DNA of 64,000 nucleotides from NCBI RefSeq assembly GCF_003402535.2, contig NZ_AP025170.1:1922001-1986000 (forward strand), in the 5' to 3' direction. The notes below the pieces were generated by a model. The model had not been told where the DNA came from. It saw only the letters and a program-made list of their open reading frames with translations, and searched no databases. Positions 30,423 to 40,029 of the stretch are shown here, piece after piece; the first letter of the stretch is position 1; each line of letters starts with the position of its first letter. The position numbers and the translations under genes were made by a program. The DNA is from Cupriavidus sp. P-10. Lineage in GTDB: Bacteria; Pseudomonadota; Gammaproteobacteria; Burkholderiales; Burkholderiaceae.

Positions 30423-31006
30423 ACCGATGGCTGGCCAGCCTGGCCGCCTGCCTCTTCGCGGCCTCGCTGCCGGACCTTGCGCCGGCCACGCACAATGAGA
30501 CCCAGCACACCGACCTGTCGTCGCGCGGCTGGCCGGTGGGTGATTTCCGCCTTACCGATCAGAACGGCCGCTCCTTTACCCACGCGCAACTGCAAGGCCG
30601 CTGGACCCTCGTGCTGTTGGGCGACACCCATTGCGGAGCGCCGTGCGGCGCTGCGCTGACGGCCCTGACGGGGTTGTACCAGCGCATCAGCACGACGCAG
30701 AAGCTTGCCACCACGCAGGTGCTGTTCGTCTCGCTGGACCCGCGGCGCGATACACCGGAGGCACTGCGGCGCTACCTTGCCCCGTACGACGCCCGCTTCA
30801 TGGGTGCCACCGGCAGCCCGGAGACGCTGGCACGAATGATTGACGATCTCGGCGCCAGACCAGGCGTGCCGCCCGCCCCGAACGCAGCCTATCCAGGCTC
30901 GCTGATCCTGGTCGGGCCGGATGCCACGGTGCGCGAGCAGTTCCTGCCGCCGTTCGACGTGCCGCTGCTGACCGCCGCCTACCTGAAAGCACGCGTGCGA
31001 AAGTGA
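30419..31006 (+). CDS. Sco1/SenC-like protein without the usual copper His
   Basis: Thioredoxin-fold protein of 195 residues, signal or anchor at residues 1-22. It carries the Sco CxxxC motif, Cys72 and Cys76 (HCGAPCGAAL), and the following VSLDPRRDTPEALRRY block of the family. Canonical Sco copper chaperones then use a His in a DHS/DHT motif before the final strand; here the equivalent stretch reads NAAYPGSLILVGPD and has no His. It could act as a thiol reductase or a modified copper carrier for the oxidase. The gene ends the cluster, converging on the DMT transporter gene with a 24-base gap. Confidence 0.8.
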   Translation: MNRWLASLAACLFAASLPDLAPATHNETQHTDLSSRGWPVGDFRLTDQNGRSFTHAQLQGRWTLVLLGDTHCGAPCGAALTALTGLYQRISTTQKLATTQVLFVSLDPRRDTPEALRRYLAPYDARFMGATGSPETLARMIDDLGARPGVPPAPNAAYPGSLILVGPDATVREQFLPPFDVPLLTAAYLKARVRK

Positions 31007-31030
31007 CACGCACGCCCCAACGGCGACGGC

Positions 31031-31996
31031 TCAAGCTGCCAGTTCGGCGTCAGCCACTGCCGAAGCACGCGCCGGCCGGCTCCGGTGCACCAGCCCCGAC
31101 AAGGCCCCGGCCGCGACAATGCACAGCCCGCCGGCCGCCTCCTTCCAGCTCAGCACCTCGGTCGCCAGCCACCACGCCGATACCGCCGCGATCACGATCT
31201 CGAACAGCATCAGCAGTGACACCCGGTTGGCCGGCAGCCGCTGCAGGCCGTACTGCACCACCGAATTGCTGACCACCAGCACCGCGGCCAGGCCCAGCAC
31301 CAGCATGGCGACGCTGACCTGCGCGCCCGCCGCGACCACCACCGAGGTGCCATCCAGCAGCAGTGCCGCCGGCACGCCGACCACGGTGCAACCGAGAAAC
31401 ACCACCACGGTACGCACGCGCGCATCCATGTCGGGAAAGCGCTGGCCGGCCCGGCGCGACAGCACGTTGTTGACGGCAAAGCCCATGCCGCCGACCAGCC
31501 CCGACCATTCCGCGGCGTTGCCCGGCAGTGGCACGCCGACCTCCGGCGTCCACAGCATCAGCCCCGCGCCGAACAGGGCCAGCGCCACCAGCCCCAGCCC
31601 GGCCGCCGACAGCCGCTCACCCAGGAACAGCCGCGCGAACAGCGCGGTCCAGACCGGCGTCAGGTAGAACAGCAGCAGCACGCGCATGACATGGCCGTTG
31701 ACGCTGCCCCAGACAAAGCCTGCATTGGTCACCCCCGCCGCCAGCCCGATTGCGACAAAGAGCCAGTGCGGGCGCAGCCCGGCCAGCTGGCGGCGGAACG
31801 CCAGCATCGACAGCACCGCGGCGACCGCGCTGACCAACGCGGCGGCGTGCATGCCGCCCAGCCCCCAGCCGGCCAGCACGCGGTACGGAAACCAGGCGAT
31901 GCCCCAGACCGAGGCCCCCAGCAGGATGGAAAGTGATGCCTTGACCGCATGGCGGTCGGCCGGCGCAGCCTGCGCCGTAACGAGTTTCGTGTTCAT
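31031..31996 (-). CDS. DMT/EamA family transporter
   Basis: Inner-membrane metabolite exporter of unknown substrate, 321 residues from the ATG 31996 (MNTKLVTAQ). It has about ten membrane helices in two EamA repeats, the second starting near SGLVGGMGFAVNNVLSRR; FYLTPVWTALFARLFLGERL in the first repeat is the typical motif of the family. An in-frame ATG at 32059 would add a 21-residue charged tail and is less likely. It is divergent from dapC. Confidence 0.85.
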   Translation of the reverse strand: MNTKLVTAQAAPADRHAVKASLSILLGASVWGIAWFPYRVLAGWGLGGMHAAALVSAVAAVLSMLAFRRQLAGLRPHWLFVAIGLAAGVTNAGFVWGSVNGHVMRVLLLFYLTPVWTALFARLFLGERLSAAGLGLVALALFGAGLMLWTPEVGVPLPGNAAEWSGLVGGMGFAVNNVLSRRAGQRFPDMDARVRTVVVFLGCTVVGVPAALLLDGTSVVVAAGAQVSVAMLVLGLAAVLVVSNSVVQYGLQRLPANRVSLLMLFEIVIAAVSAWWLATEVLSWKEAAGGLCIVAAGALSGLVHRSRPARASAVADAELAA

Positions 31997-32162
31997 GAAG
32001 GAATCTGTTTGAGGCGAGCCGGGCTTGTTGCGGCGACTCAAAGACGAGCGAGCAGGCAAGTCCGGACGGCGCCGGCGGCATCACTGCGATGTGATGCCCG
32101 CCATCCGTGCCCCGGCCGGCCGCGCGGGCGGCCCCGGTGCACGGTAACCCGCGCCGTTCCTC

Positions 32163-32168
32163 TATAAT
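32163..32168 (+). promoter_or_regulatory. Consensus -10 box upstream of dapC
   Basis: A perfect TATAAT is 32 bases before the dapC GTG start. No good -35 hexamer is visible 16-18 bases upstream. Transcription from here would begin near 32174, downstream of the in-frame ATG at 32167, which excludes that ATG as a start and supports the GTG at 32200 with a short leader. Confidence 0.55.
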
Positions 32169-32199
32169 GCGTCGTTTTAACCGGCCCCGACTGCTAACC

Positions 32200-33414
32200 G
32201 TGAATCCGCGCCTCGACCTGCTCCAGCCCTACCCGTTCGAGAAACTGCGGGTGCTCTTTTCGCAGGTAACGCCTGCCGACAAACCGGCGATCAGCTTCGG
32301 CATCGGCGAACCCAAGCACCCGACGCCCGAGTTCATCAAGCAAGCGCTGGCCGGGTCGCTTTCGGGACTGGCGAATTATCCCACAACGGCCGGTTCCGAT
32401 GCACTACGACAGTGCATCGCGGGCTGGCTGGAACGCCGCTACGGCCTGCCCAAGGTCAATGCCGCGACCGAAGTGCTGCCGGTGACCGGCTCGCGCGAGG
32501 CGCTGTTCGCCTTTGCCCAGACCGTGGTTGACGGCACCAGGCCCGGCGCGCTGGTGATGTGCCCGAACCCGTTCTACCAGATCTACGAAGGCGGCGCGCT
32601 GCTGGCCGGCGCCACGCCGGTGTTCGCCAACAGCGACCCGGCGCGCAACTTTGCCCCGGCGTTCGACCGCATTGGCGAAGACGTGTGGCAGAACGTGCAA
32701 CTGCTGTTCGTCTGCACGCCTGGCAATCCGACCGGCGCGGTGCTGTCGCTGGACGACTGGAAGCAGCTGTTCGCGCTGTCGGACCGCTACGGCTTCGTGA
32801 TTGCGTCGGACGAGTGCTATTCGGAAATCTATTTCGACGAAGGCCGCGCTCCGCTGGGTGCGCTGGAAGCCGCGCACAAGCTCGGCCGCGCGAATGGGGC
32901 CAACCCCTTCGAACGGCTGGTGATGTTCTCCAGCCTGTCCAAGCGCTCCAACGTGCCGGGGCTGCGTTCCGGCTTTGTCGCCGGCGACGCCGCGCTGCTG
33001 AAGAAATTCCTGCTATACCGTACCTATCATGGCGGCGCGATGAACCCGGCGGTGCAGACTGCCAGCATCGCCGCCTGGAACGATGAGGACCACGTGCGCG
33101 AGAACCGCGCCGCCTACGTGCGCAAGTTCAGCGAAGTGACGCCGATGCTGGCCGAGGTGCTGGACGTGGCGCTGCCCGATGCCGGTTTCTACCTGTGGGC
33201 CGATGTCTCGCGCACCGGCCTGAGCGATACCGAATTCGCCACGCGGCTGCTGGCCGAGCAGAACGTGACCGTGCTGCCCGGCAGCTACCTGGCGCGCGAA
33301 GCCGACGGCATCAACCCGGGCGCCAACCGGGTGCGCATGGCACTGGTCGCCACGCCGGAGGAATGCCTGGAAGGCGCGCGCCGCATCGTCGAATTCTGCA
33401 AATCGCTGGGCTGA
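32200..33414 (+). CDS. dapC: N-succinyldiaminopimelate aminotransferase
   Basis: PLP-dependent class I/II aminotransferase that converts N-succinyl-2-amino-6-ketopimelate with glutamate to N-succinyl-LL-diaminopimelate in the succinylase route to lysine and peptidoglycan. The 404-residue protein starts with VNPRLDLLQPYPFEKLR, the conserved DapC N-terminus, at GTG 32200. PLP motifs are visible: ASDECYSEIY and SLSKRSNVPGLRSGF, the latter containing the Lys that binds PLP. dapD follows after 66 bases and dapE lies three genes on, so the succinylase branch is clustered. Confidence 0.94.
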   Translation: MNPRLDLLQPYPFEKLRVLFSQVTPADKPAISFGIGEPKHPTPEFIKQALAGSLSGLANYPTTAGSDALRQCIAGWLERRYGLPKVNAATEVLPVTGSREALFAFAQTVVDGTRPGALVMCPNPFYQIYEGGALLAGATPVFANSDPARNFAPAFDRIGEDVWQNVQLLFVCTPGNPTGAVLSLDDWKQLFALSDRYGFVIASDECYSEIYFDEGRAPLGALEAAHKLGRANGANPFERLVMFSSLSKRSNVPGLRSGFVAGDAALLKKFLLYRTYHGGAMNPAVQTASIAAWNDEDHVRENRAAYVRKFSEVTPMLAEVLDVALPDAGFYLWADVSRTGLSDTEFATRLLAEQNVTVLPGSYLAREADGINPGANRVRMALVATPEECLEGARRIVEFCKSLG

Positions 33415-33480
33415 GGCAGCTGCCTCGCCCACCGCATTGGCCAGACCCAAGCATCAATATTCAACCCTGAGAAAACGAAC

Positions 33481-34308
33481 ATGACGCAAGCACTGCAAGC
33501 CCTGATCGACCAGGCCTGGGAAGACCGCACCAGCCTGTCGCCCAAGTCCGCCCCCAACGACATCCGCGAAGCCGTGGCCAACGTCATCGGCCAGCTGGAT
33601 GCCGGCACGCTGCGCGTGGCCGAGAAGCAGGGCAAGGACTGGATCGTCAACCAGTGGGTCAAGAAGGCCGTGCTGCTGTCGTTCCGCCTGGAAGACAACG
33701 CACCGATGAGCGCCGGCGGCTTCGCCCAGTTCTACGACAAGGTGCCGACCAAGTTCGCCAACTGGAGCGGCGACGACTTCGCCAAGGCCGGCTTCCGCGT
33801 GGTGCCGCCCGCCGTGGCCCGCCGCGGTTCGTTCATCGCCAGGAACGCCGTGCTGATGCCGTCGTACGTCAACATCGGCGCCTATGTCGATGAAGGCACC
33901 ATGGTCGACACCTGGGCCACCGTCGGTTCGTGCGCGCAGATCGGCAAGAACGTCCACCTGTCGGGTGGCGTGGGCATCGGCGGCGTGCTGGAACCGCTGC
34001 AGGCCAACCCGGTCATCATCGAAGACAACTGCTTCATCGGCGCCCGTTCGGAAGTCGTGGAAGGCGTGATCGTGGAAGAAAACTCGGTGATCTCGATGGG
34101 CGTGTACCTGGGCCAGTCGACCAAGATCTACGACCGCGAAACCGGCGAGATCCACTATGGCCGCGTGCCGGCCGGTTCGGTCGTGGTCGCTGGCAACCTG
34201 CCGTCCAAGGATGGCAAGTACAGCCTGTACTGCGCCGTGATCGTGAAGAAGGTCGACGCGCAGACCCGCGCCAAGACCAGCCTGAACGACCTGCTGCGCG
34301 GCGACTAA
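33481..34308 (+). CDS. dapD: Tetrahydrodipicolinate N-succinyltransferase
   Basis: Transfers succinyl from succinyl-CoA to tetrahydrodipicolinate, the step before DapC. The 275-residue protein has an N-terminal helical domain ([15 protein letters not shown]) and a left-handed beta-helix of hexapeptide repeats from about residue 105, with [32 protein letters not shown] and [16 protein letters not shown] typical of DapD. Length is standard. Two GC hairpins follow the gene. Confidence 0.97.
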   Translation: MTQALQALIDQAWEDRTSLSPKSAPNDIREAVANVIGQLDAGTLRVAEKQGKDWIVNQWVKKAVLLSFRLEDNAPMSAGGFAQFYDKVPTKFANWSGDDFAKAGFRVVPPAVARRGSFIARNAVLMPSYVNIGAYVDEGTMVDTWATVGSCAQIGKNVHLSGGVGIGGVLEPLQANPVIIEDNCFIGARSEVVEGVIVEENSVISMGVYLGQSTKIYDRETGEIHYGRVPAGSVVVAGNLPSKDGKYSLYCAVIVKKVDAQTRAKTSLNDLLRGD

Positions 34309-34318
34309 GCCCGCGCCT

Positions 34319-34371
34319 GGCGCAGCCCGGCTGCGCCACACCGTCCCGGGGCCGGCCCCGGGATTGCATTT
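34319..34371 (+). terminator. Paired GC hairpins after dapD
   Basis: Two stems in a row: GGCGCAG/CTGCGCC at 34319-34337 and a perfect 18-base palindrome, CCCGGGGCCGGCCCCGGG, at 34345-34362. Only a weak T-rich stretch follows (ATTGCATTTCC), so termination is uncertain; they may instead protect the dapD message 3' end. Confidence 0.35.
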
Positions 34372-34401
34372 CCGCTGTTACCCCGCCTGGCCAGGCTGAA
34401 C

Positions 34402-34785
34402 ATGCCTTCCCTCCGCAAGCGACTCATGGCCCTGGATCCCGCCACCGTCAGTACCGTGCTCTCCCTGTTGCCCACCATTCTCGAGCAGGCAAACAAGACC
34501 ATCGAGAAGATCAAGAAAGGCAAGCGCAAGGACGACGCGCCGGAAGGCGCCGTGGCCGAAGCGCGCGATCCCGCCGCCCGCATTGCCGAGTTGGAAGCAG
34601 CCGCCGTGCAGCAGGCCGAAGCGGTCAAGCTGCTGGCCGAGCAACACGCCATCACCATCGAAGCGCTGCGCAAGGAAGCCGCGCGGCTGGACCGCCGCCT
34701 GCGCCTGATGACCGCGGTCGCCATGGGCGGCGTGGCGCTGGGCCTCGGCAGCCTGGTAATCGCGCTGAACCTGCTGTTCCGCTGA
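34402..34785 (+). CDS. Small protein with coiled coil and C-terminal membrane helix
   Basis: A 127-residue protein of unknown function. The N-terminal third is helical (DPATVSTVLSLLPTILEQANKTIEKIKKGKRK), the middle a likely coiled coil rich in Ala, Glu and Lys (residues about 60-95) and the C-terminus a membrane helix (MTAVAMGGVALGLGSLVIAL) with LLFR at the very end. It is a tail-anchored layout. The start may be ATG 34402 or the Met eight codons later (MALDPAT). It lies in the dap operon between dapD and an ArsC-like gene; no link to lysine synthesis is evident. Confidence 0.7.
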   Translation: MPSLRKRLMALDPATVSTVLSLLPTILEQANKTIEKIKKGKRKDDAPEGAVAEARDPAARIAELEAAAVQQAEAVKLLAEQHAITIEALRKEAARLDRRLRLMTAVAMGGVALGLGSLVIALNLLFR

Positions 34786-34810
34786 GCCCGAATTTCACAA
34801 AGAACAAGCC

Positions 34811-35158
34811 ATGACCGTCCTGCTCTACGGCATTCCCAACTGCGATACCGTCAAGAAAGCCCGCACCTGGCTGGACGCCAACGGCGTGGCCTACACCTTC
34901 CACGACTTCAAGAAGCAAGGCGTGGATGAAGCCATGCTGCGCGGCTGGCTCAGGCACGTGCCGCTGGCCACGCTGCTCAACCGCAAGGGCACCACGTATC
35001 GGGCACTGTCGGATGCCGACAAGGCCCGCGCCGAGGAAGAAGCCGGCGCGATCGCCCTGATGCAGCAGAGCCCGTCGCTGATCAAGCGCCCGGTGCTGGC
35101 CCACGATGGCAAGGTGATGGTGGGCTTTTCCGCCGACCAGTACGCCAGCCAGTTCTGA
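34811..35158 (+). CDS. ArsC/YffB family thioredoxin-fold protein
   Basis: A 115-residue protein of the ArsC/Spx fold with one N-terminal Cys in the motif YGIPNCDTVKKA (Cys11) and the C-terminal SPSLIKRPVL block. This is the YffB/Spx-type branch, often next to dapE in gamma- and beta-proteobacteria; the E. coli homologue is of uncertain, glutathione-linked reductase function rather than a proven arsenate reductase. It starts 25 bases after the preceding gene and is followed by a short 12-bp tandem repeat and dapE. Confidence 0.85.
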   Translation: MTVLLYGIPNCDTVKKARTWLDANGVAYTFHDFKKQGVDEAMLRGWLRHVPLATLLNRKGTTYRALSDADKARAEEEAGAIALMQQSPSLIKRPVLAHDGKVMVGFSADQYASQF

Positions 35159-35163
35159 TTTCC

Positions 35164-35211
35164 CTGCCGATATCCCCGCCGATATCCCCGCCGATATCCC
35201 TGCCGATATCC
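35164..35211 (+). repeat. Four 12-bp tandem repeats before dapE
   Basis: Four consecutive copies of a C[CT]GCCGATATCC unit (35164-35175, 35176-35187, 35188-35199, 35200-35211), with a degenerate fifth copy. They fill the gap between the ArsC-like gene and dapE. EcoRV-like GATATC palindromes lie in each unit. Confidence 0.9.
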
Positions 35212-35232
35212 CGGCTGATTTTCCTGATTTAG

Positions 35233-36396
<1,164 letters not shown>

Positions 36397-36420
36397 TTTT
36401 TTTCGCCGAAAGATACCTAC

Positions 36421-37314
36421 ATGGCAACGCCCTCTCCCCTGCGCACCGTGCGCGACCTGCTGCGTCTCGCAGTCTCGCGCTTTACCGCCGCGCGCCTGTC
36501 CTTCGGCCACGGCAGCGCCAACGCCTATGACGAGGCAGCCTACCTGGTGCTGCACACGCTGAACCTGCCGCTCGACACGCTCGACCCGTTCCTCGATGCG
36601 CGCCTGCTGCCCGAGGAAATCGACGCCGTGCTGAAGGTCATCGACCGCCGCGTCAACGAGCGCGTGCCGGCCGCTTACATCACGCACGAGGCCTATATGC
36701 ATGGCCTGCGCTTCTACGTCGACTCGCGCGTGATCGTGCCGCGCAGCTTTATCGGCGAACTGCTGCAGGAAGGACTGGAGCCGTGGATTGGCGAAACCGA
36801 CCAGATCGGCCCGGTGCTGGAACTGTGCACCGGCTCCGGCTGCCTGCCGATCCTGGCCGCGCATGTGTGGCCGAAGGCGAAGATCGATACCGTCGACATC
36901 TCGCCCGACGCGCTGGCCGTGGCGCGCCGCAACGTTGCCGACTACAAGATGGACGACCGCATCCATCTGTACGAAGGCGACCTGTACGCGCCGCTGCCGC
37001 ATGGTGCGACCTACGATGTGATCCTGACCAACCCGCCGTACGTCAACGAAACCTCGATGCAGGCGCTGCCGGCCGAATACCAGGCCGAGCCGCGCATCGC
37101 GCTGGCCGGCGGGGACGACGGCATGGACGTAGTGCGTCGGATCATCGCCGGCGCCAAGGCGCGGCTGAATCCGGGTGGCGTGCTGGTGGTCGAGATCGGC
37201 AACGAGCATGCCAACGTGGAGGCTGCCTTCCCCGACCTGGAAATCGTCTGGCTGCCGGTCAGCGCGGGCGAAGAGCAGGTGTTCTTGCTGACGTACGACG
37301 CATTGCCGGGCTGA
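36421..37314 (+). CDS. prmB: Ribosomal protein L3 glutamine methyltransferase
   Basis: N5-glutamine methyltransferase that modifies ribosomal protein L3 during assembly. The 297-residue protein has an N-terminal helical domain, the SAM site LELCTGSGCLPILAA (near residue 138), and the glutamine-binding motif LTNPPYVNE. Within the HemK-like group, the N-terminal layout and the EAYMHGLRFYVDSRVIVPRSFIGELL block are those of PrmB rather than PrmC. It ends the dap run and is followed by a REP-like palindrome. Confidence 0.92.
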   Translation: MATPSPLRTVRDLLRLAVSRFTAARLSFGHGSANAYDEAAYLVLHTLNLPLDTLDPFLDARLLPEEIDAVLKVIDRRVNERVPAAYITHEAYMHGLRFYVDSRVIVPRSFIGELLQEGLEPWIGETDQIGPVLELCTGSGCLPILAAHVWPKAKIDTVDISPDALAVARRNVADYKMDDRIHLYEGDLYAPLPHGATYDVILTNPPYVNETSMQALPAEYQAEPRIALAGGDDGMDVVRRIIAGAKARLNPGGVLVVEIGNEHANVEAAFPDLEIVWLPVSAGEEQVFLLTYDALPG

Positions 37315-37338
37315 TGCGCTGAATCCGCCGACGGTTTG

Positions 37339-37368
37339 CCCCCCTCTCCCGCAAGCGGGAGAGGGGGC
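37339..37368. repeat. REP-like palindrome
   Basis: A 30-base near-perfect palindrome, CCCCTCTCCCGC-AA-GCGGGAGAGGGG with extra G/C pairs. The same core recurs twice at 47493-47611, so it is a dispersed repeat, not just a hairpin. No T-tract follows on either strand. Confidence 0.85.
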
Positions 37369-37421
37369 ACACAATCTGCACAGGGAGCGGCCGCGCAATC
37401 TGGGCGAACACCGGCCAACCG

Positions 37422-37452
37422 TTGATCAGGCAACACGCGCAGGCTCTACACT
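37422..37452 (+). promoter_or_regulatory. Weak candidate promoter of the MFS gene
   Basis: TTGATC (37422-37427), 19-base spacer, TACACT (37447-37452), about 28 bases before the GTG start. The spacer is longer than optimal. Confidence 0.3.
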
Positions 37453-37479
37453 CGCTGCAGATATTGCGCTACTGACGCC

Positions 37480-38748
37480 GTGACCGCCAGCAACTCCCCC
37501 CTTCCCGGATCCCCACCCGGTTCCAACGCCCTGCCCGCCCGGGCCGCGACGACGCATGCCGTGCGCGGCATCGCCATCCTGACCTTCGCCTTCGCGCTCA
37601 GCCAGTTCTTCCGCTCCTGCCTGGCAGTGATGGCGCCGGAACTGCAGCATGACTTCGGGCTGTCGCCGGCAGGGTACGGCGCACTCTCTTCATCGTTCTT
37701 CCTGGCCTTCGCCGTGGCGCAGATCCCGGTGGGCATCGCCTTCGATCGCTACGGCGTCGGACGCCCCACCGCGCTGCTGCTCGCCGTTGGCGCGCTGTCG
37801 TCGATCGTGTTCGTGCTGGCGCCCAACGGCACCGCGGCCACGCTGGCGCAGGTGGGGCTGGGGCTGGCATGCGCACCGGTGTTCATGGGCCTGCTGCATT
37901 TCGCCTCGGAGCAACTCTCCGAACGCGATTACACCCGCGTGGTCAGCCGCTCCAACGCCACCGGCATGATCGGCTCGCTGTGCGCGACCGCGCCGCTTGG
38001 CTGGGCCATCTCGCTGATCGGCTGGCGGCCATCGATGGCGGTATCGGCGCTGGGCATGGTGGCGGCCTGCTACGGCGTGTGGCGCTTCGTGCGCGACCAT
38101 GGCCATGCCGAGGCTCGCAGCGCCTCGTGGCCGGCGATGCTGTCGGAAAGCGTGCAGCTGCTGAAGCTGGCGCCGCTGTGGACGCTGATTCCGCTGTGCG
38201 TGGCGATGGCCGCCGGCACCGCCTTCCGCAATGCCTGGAGCGGCCCCTACCTGGCAGAGGTGTTCGGCCTGGGTTCAGCGACGCGCGGCGTGGCGCTGAC
38301 GCTGCTGAGCCTGGCCGGCTTCCTGACCGCCTTCCTGCTGCCGGTGCTGGTCCGCCGCAGCACGCTCAAGACCACCATCGCCGCGTGGTCGTGCTTTGCC
38401 ATGTCGGGAGCGATCCTGCTGGCGCTGTGGCCGGCCACCGGCATCGGCTACGCCGTGGCGATGATGGCGCTGCTGTCGACCATCGGCATGCTGCATCCGC
38501 TGGTGATGGCGCAGGGGCGCGGGCTGATCCCGCCATCGCAGCGCGGCCGGGGGCTGGGACTGCTGAATACCTTCGTGTTCCTCGGCTCGGCGCTGACGTC
38601 ATGGGCCTTCGGGCTGATTGCCAATGCGGGGCATGTGCGGCAGTGGCCGGTGGCGTCGACGTATGCGGCGATCTTCGTATCCGCGGCGGTACTGGTCGCG
38701 CTGTCGCTGATCCCGTATTTCTTCAGTCCGCCGCATCCCGCCAACTGA
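37480..38748 (+). CDS. Major facilitator superfamily transporter
   Basis: Inner-membrane transporter with about twelve helices and 422 residues; substrate unknown. The loop after helix 2 contains GIAFDRYGVGRPTALL, a form of the MFS motif A (GxxxDRxGxR), and the equivalent in the second half is RGRGLGLLNTF. It starts at GTG 37480 since no ATG is available near. It stands alone, with a REP palindrome upstream and a Bug protein gene 209 bases downstream. Confidence 0.85.
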   Translation: MTASNSPLPGSPPGSNALPARAATTHAVRGIAILTFAFALSQFFRSCLAVMAPELQHDFGLSPAGYGALSSSFFLAFAVAQIPVGIAFDRYGVGRPTALLLAVGALSSIVFVLAPNGTAATLAQVGLGLACAPVFMGLLHFASEQLSERDYTRVVSRSNATGMIGSLCATAPLGWAISLIGWRPSMAVSALGMVAACYGVWRFVRDHGHAEARSASWPAMLSESVQLLKLAPLWTLIPLCVAMAAGTAFRNAWSGPYLAEVFGLGSATRGVALTLLSLAGFLTAFLLPVLVRRSTLKTTIAAWSCFAMSGAILLALWPATGIGYAVAMMALLSTIGMLHPLVMAQGRGLIPPSQRGRGLGLLNTFVFLGSALTSWAFGLIANAGHVRQWPVASTYAAIFVSAAVLVALSLIPYFFSPPHPAN

Positions 38749-38957
38749 GCGCCATTTCGGACGGGGCCCGCCAGGCAGCCGCGCGGCGTGTGGATCACCA
38801 CGAGACCGCCCTGGGCTTTGCCCACAAAAAGCCAGACTTATCGATTTAAGAATTCCCCTGCCACGCATCCCGCTTTACCGTTTGTGACATCCACGTCCCA
38901 GCCCGCTACATGGGACGACCGGCCGCGCCCGCGGCCGCATAACAAGGAGACACATCG

Positions 38958-39965
38958 ATGGCATCCACCCTGCGCCCCGTCCGGGGCCGTCGTGCATGGC
39001 TCACCCGCGGACTGGCCGGCATGCTGGCCGCCGCGTCGCTGGCCGTACCGCTTGCCGCCGGCGCCGAGACCTGGCCCGCGCGGCCGATCCAGCTGCTGAT
39101 TCCCTACCCGCCCGGCGGCAGCGCCGACCTGCTGGCGCGCCCGGTGGCCGCCAAGCTGCAGGAGAAGCTGGGCCAGCCGGTGGTGCTCGACTACCGGCCC
39201 GGCGCCGGGGGCACCATCGCCACGCAGGCGCTGGCGCGCGCCAAGCCGGACGGGTACACGCTGATCATGGTGCTGGCCGCACATGCCATCAATGCGAGCC
39301 TGTATCCCAAGCTGCCGTATGACACCCGCAAGGACTTCGCGCCGGTGTCGCTGGTGGCCAACCTGCCGATGATCCTGGCCGGCAGCTCGTCGCTGCGCGC
39401 AAACAACGTGCAGGAACTGATCGCGGAGGCAAAGGCCAATCCCGGCAAACTGACCTTCGCCTCGGCCGGCAACGGCAATACCGGGCATCTGGCCGGGGAG
39501 CTCTTCGATTCCGTGGCCGGCATCAAGATGACGCATGTCCCGTACAAGGGCAGCGCGCAAGTGGTGACGGCGATGCTGTCGGGCGAGGTCCAGCTGACCT
39601 TCGACAGCATCTCGACAACGCTGCCGCACGTGAAGAGCGGCAAGCTGCGCGCGTTGGCGGTGACCGGCAGCCAGCGCGCCGCGGTCGCGCCTGACGTGCC
39701 GACGCTGGCCGAAGCCGGCGTGCCAGGCATCAGCATCACTGGCTGGTACGCCGTGCTGGCACCGGCCGGCACGCCGCAGCCGGTGGTCGACCGCCTCAGC
39801 ACCGAGATCGCCACGGTGCTGCGCCAGCCCGACCTGAAGGCCACGCTGGCAACCAATGGCTATGAGCCGGTCGGCTCCACGCCCGCCGCGCTGCGCACGC
39901 ATATCGATGCCGAGATCAACCGCTGGAGCAAGGTAGTGAAGGACTCCGGCGCGCAGATCCAGTAA
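38958..39965 (+). CDS. Bug (TctC-like) periplasmic binding protein
   Basis: Extracytoplasmic solute receptor of the tripartite tricarboxylate transporter type, 335 residues, substrate unknown. A signal sequence (residues about 10-38, ending AAGA) precedes the mature start ETWPARPIQLLIPYPPGGSA. Family motifs are YPPGGSADLLARP, YRPGAGGTIATQ and PYKGSAQ. Such Bug proteins are greatly expanded in Burkholderiaceae and usually lack linked TctA/TctB, as here. It sits directly before an acyl-CoA synthetase, which may use the imported acid. Confidence 0.92.
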   Translation: MASTLRPVRGRRAWLTRGLAGMLAAASLAVPLAAGAETWPARPIQLLIPYPPGGSADLLARPVAAKLQEKLGQPVVLDYRPGAGGTIATQALARAKPDGYTLIMVLAAHAINASLYPKLPYDTRKDFAPVSLVANLPMILAGSSSLRANNVQELIAEAKANPGKLTFASAGNGNTGHLAGELFDSVAGIKMTHVPYKGSAQVVTAMLSGEVQLTFDSISTTLPHVKSGKLRALAVTGSQRAAVAPDVPTLAEAGVPGISITGWYAVLAPAGTPQPVVDRLSTEIATVLRQPDLKATLATNGYEPVGSTPAALRTHIDAEINRWSKVVKDSGAQIQ

Positions 39966-39977
39966 CCGCTGTTCAAC

Positions 39978-40010
39978 GGGCGCCGCCATGCTGGCGCCCG
40001 CTCCGTTTTT
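39978..40010 (+). terminator. Possible terminator after the Bug gene
   Basis: GGGCGCC, eight-base loop, GGCGCCC, then GCTCCGTTTTT. The stem is strong but the T-run starts six bases late. It overlaps the alternative start (39988) of the next gene, which argues for the start at 40030. Confidence 0.5.
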
Positions 40011-40029
40011 GCGACATGAACTTGCCGAC

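Noticed and set aside
34811..35158. Calling the ArsC-like protein an arsenate reductase
   Set aside because: It belongs to the YffB/Spx-type branch by motif and context, and no arsenic genes are near.
37339..37368. Palindrome as the terminator of prmB
   Set aside because: No T-tract follows on either strand, and the same sequence recurs elsewhere, so it is better called a REP-like repeat.
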